Shown: positions 27,198 to 37,081 of the stretch, one piece after another
How positions within the stretch are numbered: the first letter of the stretch is position 1
How the letters are laid out: each line of letters begins with the position of its first letter
DNA from: Bacillota bacterium
Lineage (GTDB): Bacteria > Bacillota > Clostridia > Christensenellales > UMGS416
Assembly: GCA_023398815.1 (NCBI GenBank)
Contig: JAEWRW010000049.1
Location: 1-64,000, forward strand
Reading direction: 5' to 3'
Length of the DNA: 64,000 nucleotides
Translations under genes and position numbers: made by a program
Notes under the pieces: model-generated
Databases searched by the model: none
Seen by the model: only the letters and a program-made list of their open reading frames with translations
What the model was told of the DNA's origin: nothing

Positions 27198-28028
27198 ATG
27201 GACAAGGTGAAGCGCAACGAACGCATTGGCGCTATGATCAAAATACTCTCCAACGCTCCGAACCGCAGCTTTACCCTGACCTATTTCAGCGAGCTGTTCG
27301 GCTCGGCCAAGTCCACCATCAGCGAGGACATCGACATCGCGCGGGATACGCTGGAGAAATATGGCCTGGGCACGCTGCGCACGGTGACGGGCGCGTCGGG
27401 TGGCGTGCTGTATTTGCCCCAGCCCTCACCGGAGGATTCGGCCCAGTACATCGGCCGCCTGTGCCGCCAACTGGAGGACCCGGGCCGCATTTTGCCGGGA
27501 GGGTTCCTTTACATGCTGGATCTTCTGAGCGAGCCGACGGTGCTGACCCGCATGGCCGAGATTTTGAGCGGCTGGTATGTGCACCTGCAGCCCGATTTTG
27601 TGCTGACGGTGGAGACAAAAGGCATCCCCGTGGCATTGATGACGGCGAAATATCTCAGTGTCCCGTTGATAATTGCCAGAAGAGACGCTAAAATAACCGA
27701 TGGCTCTGTTGTCACGATCAATTACGTCACCGGCTCCACCCGCAGCATCCAGACGATGTCGTTGCCCAAGCGCTACATCCGGGAGGGGCAAAAGGCGCTG
27801 ATCGTGGATGACTTCATGAAGGGCGGCGGAACGGCGAAGGGGCTGGTCGACCTGATGCATGAGTTCAACGTGGACGTGGTGGGTACCGCCATGGTCATGT
27901 CCACGGTGGAACCGAGCCCCAAGCTCATTGGGGAGTATCGGTCGCTCATGATGCTTCACAACGTGGATGAGGCGAATCACGTTGTGGATGTGCAGCCCAG
28001 CCAGTGGCTGACCCAGGGCCAACCGTGA
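27198..28028 (+). CDS. purR: Purine operon repressor PurR
   Basis: A 276-aa Bacillus-type PurR. A winged-helix DNA-binding domain (about 1-75; FTLTYFSELFGSAKSTISEDI) is joined to a phosphoribosyltransferase-like domain whose PRPP loop is ALIVDDFMKGGGTAKGL. In Bacillus, PRPP releases PurR from PurBoxes of purine genes. The open frame extends far upstream, but MDKVKRNERI follows GGGAGG. It heads an operon with glmU and prs, as in many Bacillota; prs makes the effector PRPP. Confidence 0.94.
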   Translation: MDKVKRNERIGAMIKILSNAPNRSFTLTYFSELFGSAKSTISEDIDIARDTLEKYGLGTLRTVTGASGGVLYLPQPSPEDSAQYIGRLCRQLEDPGRILPGGFLYMLDLLSEPTVLTRMAEILSGWYVHLQPDFVLTVETKGIPVALMTAKYLSVPLIIARRDAKITDGSVVTINYVTGSTRSIQTMSLPKRYIREGQKALIVDDFMKGGGTAKGLVDLMHEFNVDVVGTAMVMSTVEPSPKLIGEYRSLMMLHNVDEANHVVDVQPSQWLTQGQP

Positions 28029-28039
28029 GGGAGAGAAGC

Positions 28040-29407
28040 ATGAAGGTAAAAGCAGTGATTCTGGCGGCGGGGGAAGGCAAACGCATGAAGAGCGACCTGC
28101 CCAAGCCACTCCATCGACTGTGCGGCCGGTCGCTTGTGCAGTGGGCGATGGCCAGCGTTTCTGGCTGTGACCCCAACCCGGTGGTGGTGGTGGGCCACGG
28201 CGCCCAGCAGGTGCAGGCCGCCTTGGAAGGCAGCGGCGCGGCCTTTGCCGAGCAGCGGGAGCAGAAGGGTACCGGCCACGCCGTCATGATGGCGCGAGAT
28301 CAGATTGCCGACGCCGACGCCATCTTGGTGGTGGCGGGGGATATGCCGCTCATCCGGCCGGAGACGATCGCCGCGCTGGTGGAGGGCGTAGCGGGTGGCA
28401 ATGACATCACCATGCTCACCGTGGTGGCCCCCAACCCCACCGGTTATGGTCGGGTGCTGCGTGACGAGGCTGACAACATCGTCGCCATTGTGGAGCAACG
28501 CGACGCCACCCCCGCCCAGCAGCGCATTTGCGAGGTCAACACCTCTGTCTATTGCTTCCGGCGGGAGGTACTGTTCAAGGCCCTGGGGCAGCTGAAGGCT
28601 GACAACGCCCAAGGGGAGCTTTATCTGACCGACGCCATCAAATTGACCGCCGAGGCAGGCGGCACCATCACCGCTGTGCAGGGCGACTTCACCGAGGGCA
28701 TGGGCATCAACGACCGTGCCCAGCTGGCCGAGGCGGCCGCCGTGCTGCGAGCCCGCATCAACCGCACCCACCTTTTGAATGGCGTCACCCTCGTTGACCC
28801 CCAACAGACTTACATCGACTGGGATGTGCGCATCGGACGGGACACCGTCGTTTACCCCGGCAACACGTTGGAGGCTGGTGCCGTCATCGGCGAGGGCTGC
28901 ACCCTTTACCCGGGCAGCCGCATCGTCGCCAGCACCATCGGCAATCACGTGGACATCACTTCCTCCGTTATCACCGAAACCACCATTGGCGACCACTGCC
29001 ACATCGGGCCCTTTGCTTACACCCGGCCCGGCAGCCGCATCGGCAGCGACATTAAGATCGGCGACTTTGTGGAGATTAAGAACGCGACCATTGGCGACGG
29101 CACTAAGATTTCTCACCTGACCTACGTGGGCGACGCCGACGTGGGCAGCAATGTGAACCTTGGTTGTGGCGTCGTTTTCAGCAATTATGACGGGCAGAAA
29201 AAGTACCGCGTCACTGTGGAGGACGGTGCTTTCATTGGCTGCAACACCAACCTGGTGGCACCCGTTCACGTGGGCCGTAATGCCTACACCGCCGCCGGCA
29301 GCACCATCACCGAGGACATCCCCGACGACGCGCTGGCCATCGCACGCAGCCGTCAGACCAACAAAGAAGGCTGGGTTACCAGACGCAAGGGAGGCAACAA
29401 CAAATGA
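28040..29407 (+). CDS. glmU: Bifunctional UDP-GlcNAc pyrophosphorylase / GlcN-1-P acetyltransferase
   Basis: A 455-aa GlmU making UDP-GlcNAc for the cell wall. The N-terminal uridyltransferase (about 1-230) has [27 protein letters not shown] and VAGDMPLI. The C-terminal left-handed beta-helix of hexapeptide repeats (about 250-440) carries the acetyltransferase residues ([18 protein letters not shown]). Start at [10 protein letters not shown] after GAGGGAGAG. The stop overlaps the start of prs. Confidence 0.96.
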   Translation: MKVKAVILAAGEGKRMKSDLPKPLHRLCGRSLVQWAMASVSGCDPNPVVVVGHGAQQVQAALEGSGAAFAEQREQKGTGHAVMMARDQIADADAILVVAGDMPLIRPETIAALVEGVAGGNDITMLTVVAPNPTGYGRVLRDEADNIVAIVEQRDATPAQQRICEVNTSVYCFRREVLFKALGQLKADNAQGELYLTDAIKLTAEAGGTITAVQGDFTEGMGINDRAQLAEAAAVLRARINRTHLLNGVTLVDPQQTYIDWDVRIGRDTVVYPGNTLEAGAVIGEGCTLYPGSRIVASTIGNHVDITSSVITETTIGDHCHIGPFAYTRPGSRIGSDIKIGDFVEIKNATIGDGTKISHLTYVGDADVGSNVNLGCGVVFSNYDGQKKYRVTVEDGAFIGCNTNLVAPVHVGRNAYTAAGSTITEDIPDDALAIARSRQTNKEGWVTRRKGGNNK

Positions 29408-30405
29408 GGTACGGCAACATCAAGATCTTCACCGGCAACGCGAACCCCGACCTGGCGCGCGAGATCGCCGAGGTTCTGGGGCTGCCCGTGGGGCAGAACG
29501 CGGTCGGTCGCTTCAGCGACGGCGAGATCTTTGTCAATACCTTTGAGACGGTTCGCGGCTGTGACATCTTTGTGGTGCAGCCCACCTGTACCCCGGTCAA
29601 CGAGAACCTGATGGAAATGCTCATCATGATCGACTCCTTCAAGCGCGCCTCGGCCGGGCGCATCACCGCGGTCATTCCCTACTACGGCTATGCCCGGCAG
29701 GACCGAAAGACCAAGGCCCGCGACCCGATCACCGCGAAGCTGGTGGCTGATCTCATCAACGCCGCCGGGGCCGACCGGGTGCTGACGATGGACATGCACG
29801 CTCTGCAGATTCAGGGGTTCTTCAACATCCCCGTGGATCACATGCTGGGCATGCCCATCCTGGTGGAGCATTACAAGAGCATCAACTTTGTGGGGGACGA
29901 CATGGTCGTCGTCTCGCCGGATTTGGGCAGCGTCACCCGCGCCCGCGCCTTTGCTGAGCAGATCAGCGCGCCGCTGGCGATCATCGACAAGCGTCGCCCC
30001 AAGGCCAACATGTCGGAGGTCATGAACCTCATCGGCGACGTAAAGGGCAAGCGCGCCATCCTGGTCGATGACATGATCGACACCGCCGGCACCATCGTCA
30101 ATGGCGCGGCGGCCCTCATGGAGAAGGGCGCGGCCGAGGTGTACGCTTGCTGTACCCATGGCGTGCTTTCCGGCCCGGCCATTGAGCGCATTGAGAAGTC
30201 TGTCATCAAGGAGCTGGTGGTGACCAACACCGTGCCCCTGGCGCCGGAGAAGCGTATTCCCAAGATCAAGGTTCTCTCGGTCGCCCGGGTCTTTGCCGAG
30301 GCCATCGAGCGGATCTATGAGGACCTGCCGGTGAGCTCGCTCTTCACCCATGCACCGTCGGCCGTGCGGCCCATCTCCCTCCTGCACAAGGAGGAAATGG
30401 AGTGA
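29404..30405 (+). CDS. prs: Ribose-phosphate pyrophosphokinase
   Basis: A 333-aa PRPP synthase. The ATP/regulatory region [36 protein letters not shown] (catalytic flexible region), the KRRPK-like KRRPKAN loop and the PRPP loop [14 protein letters not shown] are all present. It overlaps glmU by 4 nt. It supplies PRPP, both a purine precursor and the ligand of PurR encoded at the head of the operon. The C-terminus (about 315-333) is slightly longer than usual. Confidence 0.95.
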   Translation: MRYGNIKIFTGNANPDLAREIAEVLGLPVGQNAVGRFSDGEIFVNTFETVRGCDIFVVQPTCTPVNENLMEMLIMIDSFKRASAGRITAVIPYYGYARQDRKTKARDPITAKLVADLINAAGADRVLTMDMHALQIQGFFNIPVDHMLGMPILVEHYKSINFVGDDMVVVSPDLGSVTRARAFAEQISAPLAIIDKRRPKANMSEVMNLIGDVKGKRAILVDDMIDTAGTIVNGAAALMEKGAAEVYACCTHGVLSGPAIERIEKSVIKELVVTNTVPLAPEKRIPKIKVLSVARVFAEAIERIYEDLPVSSLFTHAPSAVRPISLLHKEEME

Positions 30406-31133
30406 GCCAGACCCAGCGCACCACATTGCTCTTTGACCTGGACGGCACGCTGCTGCCGATGGACCGGGAGGAGTTCACCCGCGCCTATCTGCCGGCGATC
30501 TCGGCCCACGGGGCGGCGTTTGCCGAGCCCAAGGCCCTGGCGGCGGCCATCTGGGGCGGATGTGTGGACATGATGAAGGCGACCGGCCCCGAGGAGACGC
30601 TGGAACAGGTGTTTTGGCGGGGTTTCACGGCCCGTTGCGGCCTCGCGCAGGCGACGGTGGAGGAGTGCTTTGAGGACTATTACCGCTCCCCGGCCTTTGA
30701 CGCGCTGCAAAATATGACGCCGGCGGAACCGCTGGCCCCAGCCATCGTGGTGGCGGCCAAGGCTTCTGGCCGCCGGGTGGTGTTGGCCACCAGTCCGCTC
30801 TTCCCACGCATCGCCACCGAAAAGCGCATCCGTTGGGCGGGGCTCAACCCCGAGGACTTCGAGCACATCACCACCTTTGAGGACTATCACGCCGCCAAGC
30901 CCCATCGGCAGTATTTTGAGGAACTGCTGGCGCGGTTGGGCGTGACGGGCGAGGAGTGTGTGATGATCGGCAACGACGCGCGGGAGGACCTGCCCGCCCC
31001 CAAGGCACTGGGGATGGAGACGTTCTTTGTGACCAACCACGCCATCCTGCCGGAGGGTGTGACACCTCAAGCTGACTACGAGGGTGTCTATCAAGATCTT
31101 CTCGATTACCTGCGGGCGTTGCCCCGGCTGTAA
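30402..31133 (+). CDS. HAD-family hydrolase
   Basis: A 243-aa haloacid dehalogenase-superfamily phosphatase. Motif [14 protein letters not shown] holds the nucleophile Asp; LATSPLFPR is motif [18 protein letters not shown] has motif III Lys; [18 protein letters not shown] is motif IV. The start is GTG with AGGAGG 7 nt upstream, overlapping prs by 4 nt. Its place between prs and pth suggests a housekeeping phosphatase; the substrate is unknown. Confidence 0.85.
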   Translation: MSQTQRTTLLFDLDGTLLPMDREEFTRAYLPAISAHGAAFAEPKALAAAIWGGCVDMMKATGPEETLEQVFWRGFTARCGLAQATVEECFEDYYRSPAFDALQNMTPAEPLAPAIVVAAKASGRRVVLATSPLFPRIATEKRIRWAGLNPEDFEHITTFEDYHAAKPHRQYFEELLARLGVTGEECVMIGNDAREDLPAPKALGMETFFVTNHAILPEGVTPQADYEGVYQDLLDYLRALPRL

Positions 31134-31142
31134 GGAGGCGTC

Positions 31143-31706
31143 ATGTTTTTGGTCGCCGGCCTGGGCAACCCCGGCCTGCAATACGAACAAACCCGGCATA
31201 ACATGGGCTATTGGGCGCTGGATGAACTGTCGGAGCTGTGGAAGCTGCGCTTTACTGGCGAGCGGTTCCATGGGTATTTGGCCACCGGCCGGGTGGCGGG
31301 TGACGCGGTGGCGCTCCTCAAACCCACGACCTTTATGAACAACAGCGGGCAGAGCCTGCTGGCCGCCATGCGCCACTACAAGCTCCTGCCGCAGGAGATC
31401 ATCGTCATCTACGACGACCTGGACCTGCCGGTGGGCAAGATCCGCGTGCGTGTGAAGGGCGGCCCCGGTACCCACAACGGCATGCGTTCCATCGTGGGGG
31501 ACTTGGGCAGTGAGGACTTTCCTCGCATCCGCATCGGCATTGGCCAGCCGGCACAGAAGGGCGACCTCATCGATTTTGTGCTGGGGCGGCCCGAAGGGGA
31601 GGAGCGCGACCTCTTGAAGGCCGCCGCCCGCAAGGCCGCAGAGGCCGCCGACGCCATCGTGCGCCTGGGGTTGGAGTCCGCCATGCAGCGCCACAATCGA
31701 GGATAA
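31143..31706 (+). CDS. pth: Peptidyl-tRNA hydrolase
   Basis: A 187-aa Pth that rescues tRNA from peptidyl-tRNA dropped by ribosomes. GLGNPGLQYEQTRHNMGY contains the catalytic His; FMNNSGQSL, IYDDLDLPVGKIRVR and GGPGTHNGMRSIV are conserved substrate and active-site segments. Preceded by AAGGAGG. Last gene of the purR operon. Confidence 0.96.
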   Translation: MFLVAGLGNPGLQYEQTRHNMGYWALDELSELWKLRFTGERFHGYLATGRVAGDAVALLKPTTFMNNSGQSLLAAMRHYKLLPQEIIVIYDDLDLPVGKIRVRVKGGPGTHNGMRSIVGDLGSEDFPRIRIGIGQPAQKGDLIDFVLGRPEGEERDLLKAAARKAAEAADAIVRLGLESAMQRHNRG

Positions 31707-31712
31707 TTCCCC

Positions 31713-31741
31713 TTCACCTTGCGGGTCAAATCGGGTATACT
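31713..31741 (+). promoter_or_regulatory. Promoter of mfd
   Basis: TTCACC, 17 nt, TATACT, starting right after the pth stop and giving a leader of about 115 nt before mfd. Confidence 0.65.
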
Positions 31742-31861
31742 GGTTGGGCGGTCGGTTTCGGCCGCCCAAAAGAATATCTGCCGCACACCAACCCAGGGGT
31801 CGGAAACGCCTTGGTTTGGCGCGTTGTTGCGTCAAGGGGGCGGCACAAAACGGAGTTTGCC

Positions 31862-34800
31862 ATGGAGAAAGCAATTTTCACCGCCCTGTATGAGACGGGC
31901 GCATGGCAGCGGCTGGAGGAATGCATCCGGGGAGGGCAAATGCCCTGCTCGGCATTCGGTCTTGTGGAGACCCGCCGCAGCCACCTGGCCGCCGCCCTGC
32001 GCCTGCGGGGGGGCCGGCCCGTGATCCTGGTGACCCACACCGACGTGCGGGCCGCCCGCCTGGCAGAGGATCTGTCCTCCCTGTTGGGGGCAGATTGCCC
32101 GGTGTTCCCGTCTCGCCCGGCGATGATACGCAAGGTGGCCGCCGCCAGCCGCGACATTGGGAGCCGCAGGCTTGGCGTGCTGGCCGGCGCGCTGGCAGGC
32201 ACCGTGCCCATCGTCGTGACGACGGTGGAAGCATTGGCCTACCCGCTGGCACCACCCTCGGCCTTCGTGGCCGGGGCGCTGACTGTGCGCGTGGGGCAGC
32301 AGGTGCGCCAGAAGGACATGCTGGCCGCGCTCACCATGGCCGGCTACACCCGGGAGGAACGGGCTGAAGGCCCCGGCCAGTTTGCCGTGCGCGGCGGCAT
32401 TGTGGATATCTTCCCCCAAGGAGCCGAGCTACCGGCCCGGCTGGAGTTCTTTGGTGACGAAATTGACATGATCCGCCTCTTTGACCCCTGGAGCCAGCGG
32501 TCAGAGGGGAGCGTCAAGGAGCTTGCCATCTTCCCGGCGACCGAGGTACCGCTGGACGGGGCCGCCACCGAGCGTGGCGCGACGGCGCTGCACCAAGCGG
32601 CGGAGGACACCCGCAAGGCCCTGCGGAAGCTGGCGGACAAGGAAGGCCACAAGCAGGCCGGTTACTCCGTGGCCGAGCCGCCCGAGGAGCGAATGGCAAA
32701 TGCCGCCGAGGAAAGTGTGGCAAACCTGCTGACCGGCGGTACCTATGAAGGCATTGAGAATCATCTGCCACTCTACTACGAGCGCACCGCCCTGCTGTGG
32801 GACTTCTTTGCCGACTCGCTGGTGGTGGTGGAGGAACCCAACCGCATTGGCGAAGCGCTGACCAACTGGCAGAAGGAATACGCCGTGGAGTACCGCGACG
32901 CGCTGACCGCCGGTGAGGCATACACCCTGCAGGAGCACCTGCCCCTGGATTGGGAGGGTTTGGCCGAGCGGCTGCCGCGTACCGGCCTTGTCACCCTGCA
33001 GGACCTGACCCGTGACAGCGGCCTCAAGCCCAAGGCGACGGTGCGTTTTACCGGCCGCGACTTGCCCAGCTATCGCGCCCAAATAGAAACGCTGGCCAAC
33101 GACATCCGCCGCTGGCGGGCGGAGCATTGGCGAATCGTCATCTTCTCCGGCACCGAGAAGCGCGCCCAGCGCCTGGCGGAGACGCTGATGGACCTGCAGG
33201 TTCCTGCCGTGGCAATCAGCCAGGACAGGCCCGTCAACCCCGGCGAGGTTGTGGTGCTCTCCACCGGCCTGCGCCAGGGCTTTGAGGATCCGGAGAACCG
33301 CTTTGTGCTGCTGGGGGAGACCGAGGTGTTCGGCTCCTCCCGCCAGAAGAAGAAGCCTGTGGCTCGCAGCAGTCGGCGCACCATGGATCTCTTCGCCGAC
33401 CTGGTGGTGGGCGACTACATCGTGCATGAGTCCCACGGCATCGGCGTGTTCAGGGGTGTCGTCAAGCTGACCACCGAGGGCCAGACACGGGACTATATGG
33501 ACATCGAGTACCGCGGCGGCGACAAGCTCTATGTGCCCACCGAGCAGATGGATCGGGTGGAGAAATACATCGGCATGGAGAGCGCCGCCCCCAAGGTCAG
33601 CCGCCTGGGCGGGGCCGACTGGGAGCACGCCAAGCAGAAGGTGCGTGCCAAGGTTGCCGGCATGGCCGAGGAGCTCATCAAGCTCTATGCCGCGCGGGAG
33701 GCGACCAAGGGCCATGCCTATGGCACCGACGACGAGTGGCAGGCCCAGTTTGAAAACGCCTTCCCCTATGAGGAGACGCCTGACCAGCTGCGCTCTATTG
33801 CCGAGATCAAAGAGGATATGGAGAGCGGCCGGGTGATGGACCGGCTGCTGTGCGGCGACGTGGGCTACGGCAAGACCGAGGTGGCCATGCGCGCGGCCTT
33901 CAAGGCTGTGATGGGCGGCAAACAGGTGGCGGTGCTGGTGCCCACCACCGTGCTGGCCTACCAGCACTTCAACACCATCACCGAGCGCTTCGCAGATTTT
34001 GACATCCACTGCGAGATGCTCTCCCGCTTCCGCTCCGCCGCCGAGCAGAAGGACATCCTCCGCCGGGTATCAACGGGCGAACTGGACATCGTCATCGGCA
34101 CCCACCGCCTGCTCTCCAAGGATGTGAAGTTCAAGGACCTGGGTCTGCTGGTGGTGGACGAAGAGCAACGCTTCGGCGTCACCCACAAGGAGCGCATCAA
34201 GCAGCTCAAAACGGCCATCGACGTGCTGACAATGACGGCCACGCCCATCCCGCGCACACTCCACATGTCCATGAGCGGTATCCGCGACATCTCGGTCATC
34301 GAGACGCCGCCGGAGGAGCGTCAGCCTGTACAGACCTACGTCATTGAGTACCATGACGATCTCATCCGCGACGCCATATTGAAGGAGTTGAGCCGCGGCG
34401 GGCAGGTGTACTACCTCTACAACCGGGTGGACTCCATGCCCATGTTTGCCCGCCAGCTCATGAGCCTGGTGCCCGAGGCACGGGTGGCCGTAGCCCACGG
34501 TCAGATGGCAGACGGTGAGTTGGAAAAAGTGATGGTCGATTTCTACCACGCCGAGTACGACATTCTGCTCAGCACCACCATCATTGAGAATGGCCTGGAC
34601 ATCCCGCGGGTCAACACCCTCATCGTCTACGACGCCGACCGCTTCGGCCTCTCCCAGCTCTACCAGTTGCGCGGGCGGGTGGGGCGATCCAACCGCCAGG
34701 CCTATGCCTACTTCACCTACCGGCGCGATAAGGTGCTGACCGAGGTGGCCGAGAAGCGCCTCAACGCCATTCGGGAGTTTACTGAGTTTGGCAGCGGCTT

Positions 34801-35422
34801 CAAGATCGCCATGCGTGACCTGGAGATCCGCGGGGCGGGGAACCTCTTGGGCGACGAGCAGCACGGGCACCTCTCCACGGTGGGGTACGCACTCTATTGC
34901 CGGCTCATCGACGAGGCCGTGCGCCGCAGCAAGGGCGAGGACGTGGTGGAGGAGATCGAGGTGCGGGTGGACATTCGCGTGGATGCCCACATCCCCGACG
35001 ACTACATCGCCGACACCATGGGCCGGTTGGAAGTCTATCGGCGCATTGCCGAGATTGACGGCGACGAGCGCCGCCGCGATGTGCTCGATGAGTTGCTGGA
35101 CCGCTATGGCGAACCGCCAGAGAGCGTGCTGCACCTAATGGATGTGGCACAGATCAAGGCCGCCGCCGCCCGCGCCCAGGTGGAGCACGTGCAGTGGAAG
35201 AACGGGCAGATCCTCCTGCGGTTTGTGGCTGGCGCGGTGCTGGACCCGTGCAAGCTTTTTGCCTATGTCAACGGGCGCAGCAACGAGCTCTCCCTGGTGG
35301 CGGCCAAACAGACGACGCTGGTGCTGCGCCGCGCGCCCACCCGTTGGAAGGAACTCTATGCCGCCGTCATGGCCGTGCTGGGGGAAATCAACCTTTGCAT
35401 TCCCAGTGTGAGTTCTGTATAA
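31862..35422 (+). CDS. mfd: Transcription-repair coupling factor
   Basis: A 1186-aa Mfd, the translocase that removes RNA polymerase stalled at lesions and recruits UvrA. The N-terminal UvrB-like domains (about 1-350, RGGIVDIFPQGAE), RNA polymerase interaction domain (about 480-560, YIVHESHGIGVFRG), helicase motifs I GDVGYGKTEVAMRA, II VVDEEQRFG, III TATPIPRTLHM and VI QLRGRVGRSNRQAYAY, and the C-terminal D7 domain are in order. Start at MEKAIF, about 17 codons inside the open frame. The prsA promoter lies in its last codons. Confidence 0.97.
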   Translation: MEKAIFTALYETGAWQRLEECIRGGQMPCSAFGLVETRRSHLAAALRLRGGRPVILVTHTDVRAARLAEDLSSLLGADCPVFPSRPAMIRKVAAASRDIGSRRLGVLAGALAGTVPIVVTTVEALAYPLAPPSAFVAGALTVRVGQQVRQKDMLAALTMAGYTREERAEGPGQFAVRGGIVDIFPQGAELPARLEFFGDEIDMIRLFDPWSQRSEGSVKELAIFPATEVPLDGAATERGATALHQAAEDTRKALRKLADKEGHKQAGYSVAEPPEERMANAAEESVANLLTGGTYEGIENHLPLYYERTALLWDFFADSLVVVEEPNRIGEALTNWQKEYAVEYRDALTAGEAYTLQEHLPLDWEGLAERLPRTGLVTLQDLTRDSGLKPKATVRFTGRDLPSYRAQIETLANDIRRWRAEHWRIVIFSGTEKRAQRLAETLMDLQVPAVAISQDRPVNPGEVVVLSTGLRQGFEDPENRFVLLGETEVFGSSRQKKKPVARSSRRTMDLFADLVVGDYIVHESHGIGVFRGVVKLTTEGQTRDYMDIEYRGGDKLYVPTEQMDRVEKYIGMESAAPKVSRLGGADWEHAKQKVRAKVAGMAEELIKLYAAREATKGHAYGTDDEWQAQFENAFPYEETPDQLRSIAEIKEDMESGRVMDRLLCGDVGYGKTEVAMRAAFKAVMGGKQVAVLVPTTVLAYQHFNTITERFADFDIHCEMLSRFRSAAEQKDILRRVSTGELDIVIGTHRLLSKDVKFKDLGLLVVDEEQRFGVTHKERIKQLKTAIDVLTMTATPIPRTLHMSMSGIRDISVIETPPEERQPVQTYVIEYHDDLIRDAILKELSRGGQVYYLYNRVDSMPMFARQLMSLVPEARVAVAHGQMADGELEKVMVDFYHAEYDILLSTTIIENGLDIPRVNTLIVYDADRFGLSQLYQLRGRVGRSNRQAYAYFTYRRDKVLTEVAEKRLNAIREFTEFGSGFKIAMRDLEIRGAGNLLGDEQHGHLSTVGYALYCRLIDEAVRRSKGEDVVEEIEVRVDIRVDAHIPDDYIADTMGRLEVYRRIAEIDGDERRRDVLDELLDRYGEPPESVLHLMDVAQIKAAAARAQVEHVQWKNGQILLRFVAGAVLDPCKLFAYVNGRSNELSLVAAKQTTLVLRRAPTRWKELYAAVMAVLGEINLCIPSVSSV

Positions 35423-35423
35423 T
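35395..35423 (+). promoter_or_regulatory. Promoter of prsA, inside the end of mfd
   Basis: TTGCAT, 17 nt, TATAAT. The -10 overlaps the mfd stop codon. Confidence 0.83.
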
Positions 35424-35461
35424 GTTTTTGTTATGTGCCAACCAATGAAAGGATGAAACCG

Positions 35462-36673
35462 ATGAAAAAGCTCCGCTTTTTGCCCATCCTGCTGGCAATG
35501 CTGACCGCCTTGTCTGGCTGCAGTTTTCTCGTTGTCAACGAGGAGCGCGACGGCGCCCAGATCGTGGCCAAGGTAAACGACGAGACGATCACGAAAAAAG
35601 AAGTGTATGATTACGTTGGCTACACTTGGGACGATGTAGTGGCGGCCGACGACAAGGCGACGCGCCAGTCCAACAAGGAACAGGCGCTTGAGGTGCTCAT
35701 CAGCCGCAAGGTCATCCTGCAGAAGGCCAAGGAAGAGGGCTTCTACACCTTCTCTACCGATGAGAAGAAGGAGATTGAGGACACGGTGGCCAGCTACACC
35801 CAGTCGGTGTACGACGAGGCGCTGGCGAAGTACAAAAAAGAGGCCGAAACCGACAGCTCCATCGACCCGGAGAAGAAGGCACAGGAAGATGTGGATGCCT
35901 ACCTGAAGAACCTGGGCTACACCAAGGACGACCTGGTGAAGCAGGAAGAGGACGGCAAGGCCTACACCAAGCTGGAAGCCAGCATCACCGACACGGTGGA
36001 AGTGGCCGATGCCGATGTGCAGAGCGCCTACGACACCGAGCTTTCGTCGCAGCAGACGTCCTATGACGCCACGCCGACCCAGCTCATCAGCGATGACCTG
36101 GACGGCAAGACGATCCTCTATTACCCCAACGCCGACTTCGTGCGGGTGCGGCAGATCCTCATTAAGCTCCCTGACGACACCGTGTCGGAGATCCAGCAGT
36201 ACCGCACCGATGGCAACGACACCGAAGCAGACTCCCTGCGTGACAGCGCCCTTAAGGACATTGCCGCCAAGGCCAACGAGGCGCTGACCAAGGCCAAAGC
36301 TACCGGCGCGGACCTGGAAGCCCTGATCACCGAGTATGGCGAAGACCCCGGTATGGAGAGCCGTACCAACGGCTACCCGGTTACCAAGGACTACACCGGC
36401 TATGTGGAGGGCTTCACCGAGGGGGCGATGGCGCTGACCGAAGTTGGCAAGCCCTCCGATCTGATCGTGACCGACTACGGTTACCACATCCTGTGGCTGA
36501 CAGAGAAACCCGCCAAGGGCGCCGTTGCCTACGACTCGGTGAAGGATGCGCTCAAGGAGAACACCCTGAGCACCAAGAAGGATGAGACCTGGTCCACCAC
36601 CGTCACCGGGTGGATCACCGATCTGGAGGATTCCGGCAAGCTCGTGCGGTACACCAACCGCCTTGCCGACTGA
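35462..36673 (+). CDS. prsA: PrsA/SurA-like peptidyl-prolyl isomerase lipoprotein
   Basis: A 403-aa exported foldase. MKKLRFLPILLAMLTALSGC is a lipoprotein signal ending in lipobox LSGC, then a SurA_N-like chaperone segment AKVNDETITKKEVYDYVG (about 35-190). The parvulin domain (about 220-360) has RVRQILIKLP, EYGEDPGMESRTNGYP and TDYGYHILWLTEKP. It should fold secreted proteins at the outer membrane face. Start at the second of two close ATGs, best spaced from AAAGGA. Strongly acidic and Lys-rich. Confidence 0.87.
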   Translation: MKKLRFLPILLAMLTALSGCSFLVVNEERDGAQIVAKVNDETITKKEVYDYVGYTWDDVVAADDKATRQSNKEQALEVLISRKVILQKAKEEGFYTFSTDEKKEIEDTVASYTQSVYDEALAKYKKEAETDSSIDPEKKAQEDVDAYLKNLGYTKDDLVKQEEDGKAYTKLEASITDTVEVADADVQSAYDTELSSQQTSYDATPTQLISDDLDGKTILYYPNADFVRVRQILIKLPDDTVSEIQQYRTDGNDTEADSLRDSALKDIAAKANEALTKAKATGADLEALITEYGEDPGMESRTNGYPVTKDYTGYVEGFTEGAMALTEVGKPSDLIVTDYGYHILWLTEKPAKGAVAYDSVKDALKENTLSTKKDETWSTTVTGWITDLEDSGKLVRYTNRLAD

Positions 36674-36686
36674 GAAAGACTGCCAA

Positions 36687-36722
36687 CTGAAGGAGCCGCC
36701 TATGAGGCGGCTCCTTCAGTGT
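36687..36722 (+). terminator. Intrinsic terminator of prsA
   Basis: A 14-bp stem CTGAAGGAGCCGCC/GGCGGCTCCTTCAG with a 5-nt loop, 13 nt after the stop codon; a weak T-rich exit (TGTGTT). Confidence 0.8.
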
Positions 36723-36754
36723 GTTAAGAAACCATGAGAACGAGTGCTTGGTGA

Positions 36755-36951
36755 GAACCTCCCGCCGATTCATTCGGCGGGAGGAAAGGAAAGGCTAGTA
36801 CGAGCAGAAGAGAAGAACCGCCAGCCAGCGCAACGTATCCTTAGAAATCCGTATGAGAGCTACAATTTGTGATCGGTCGGTGACATGTGCGGCGACCGAT
36901 TTGGCACTTGCGGGAACAAGTTCTCTGAATCGTGGACGTCGCAACAGCGGC
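36755..36951. repeat. Structured intergenic element, copy 2 (about 197 nt)
   Basis: Second copy of the element at 23448-23647 in the same orientation. The first hairpin (36758-36784) is identical to copy 1. The second hairpin (36871-36901) reads GATCGGTCG/CGACCGATT, so the second base pair has changed from G-C to A-U and the outer pair from G-C to G-U, keeping the fold. Like copy 1 it follows a terminator. It lies just upstream of the ygiQ promoter. Confidence 0.75.
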
Positions 36952-37022
36952 CAGGTTGCATGGGCGAGCAGTGCCGGAACGGCACGACCAGCCGGACACG
37001 ACAGTACCCGCGATGGCTTCGC

Positions 37023-37051
37023 TTTACACTGCAGGTTCGTTCGGGTATACT
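37023..37051 (+). promoter_or_regulatory. Promoter of ygiQ
   Basis: TTTACA, 17 nt, TATACT, about 30 nt before the TTG start codon. Confidence 0.72.
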
Positions 37052-37081
37052 CCAAAGGATATCAACCATGGAGGAATTGCT

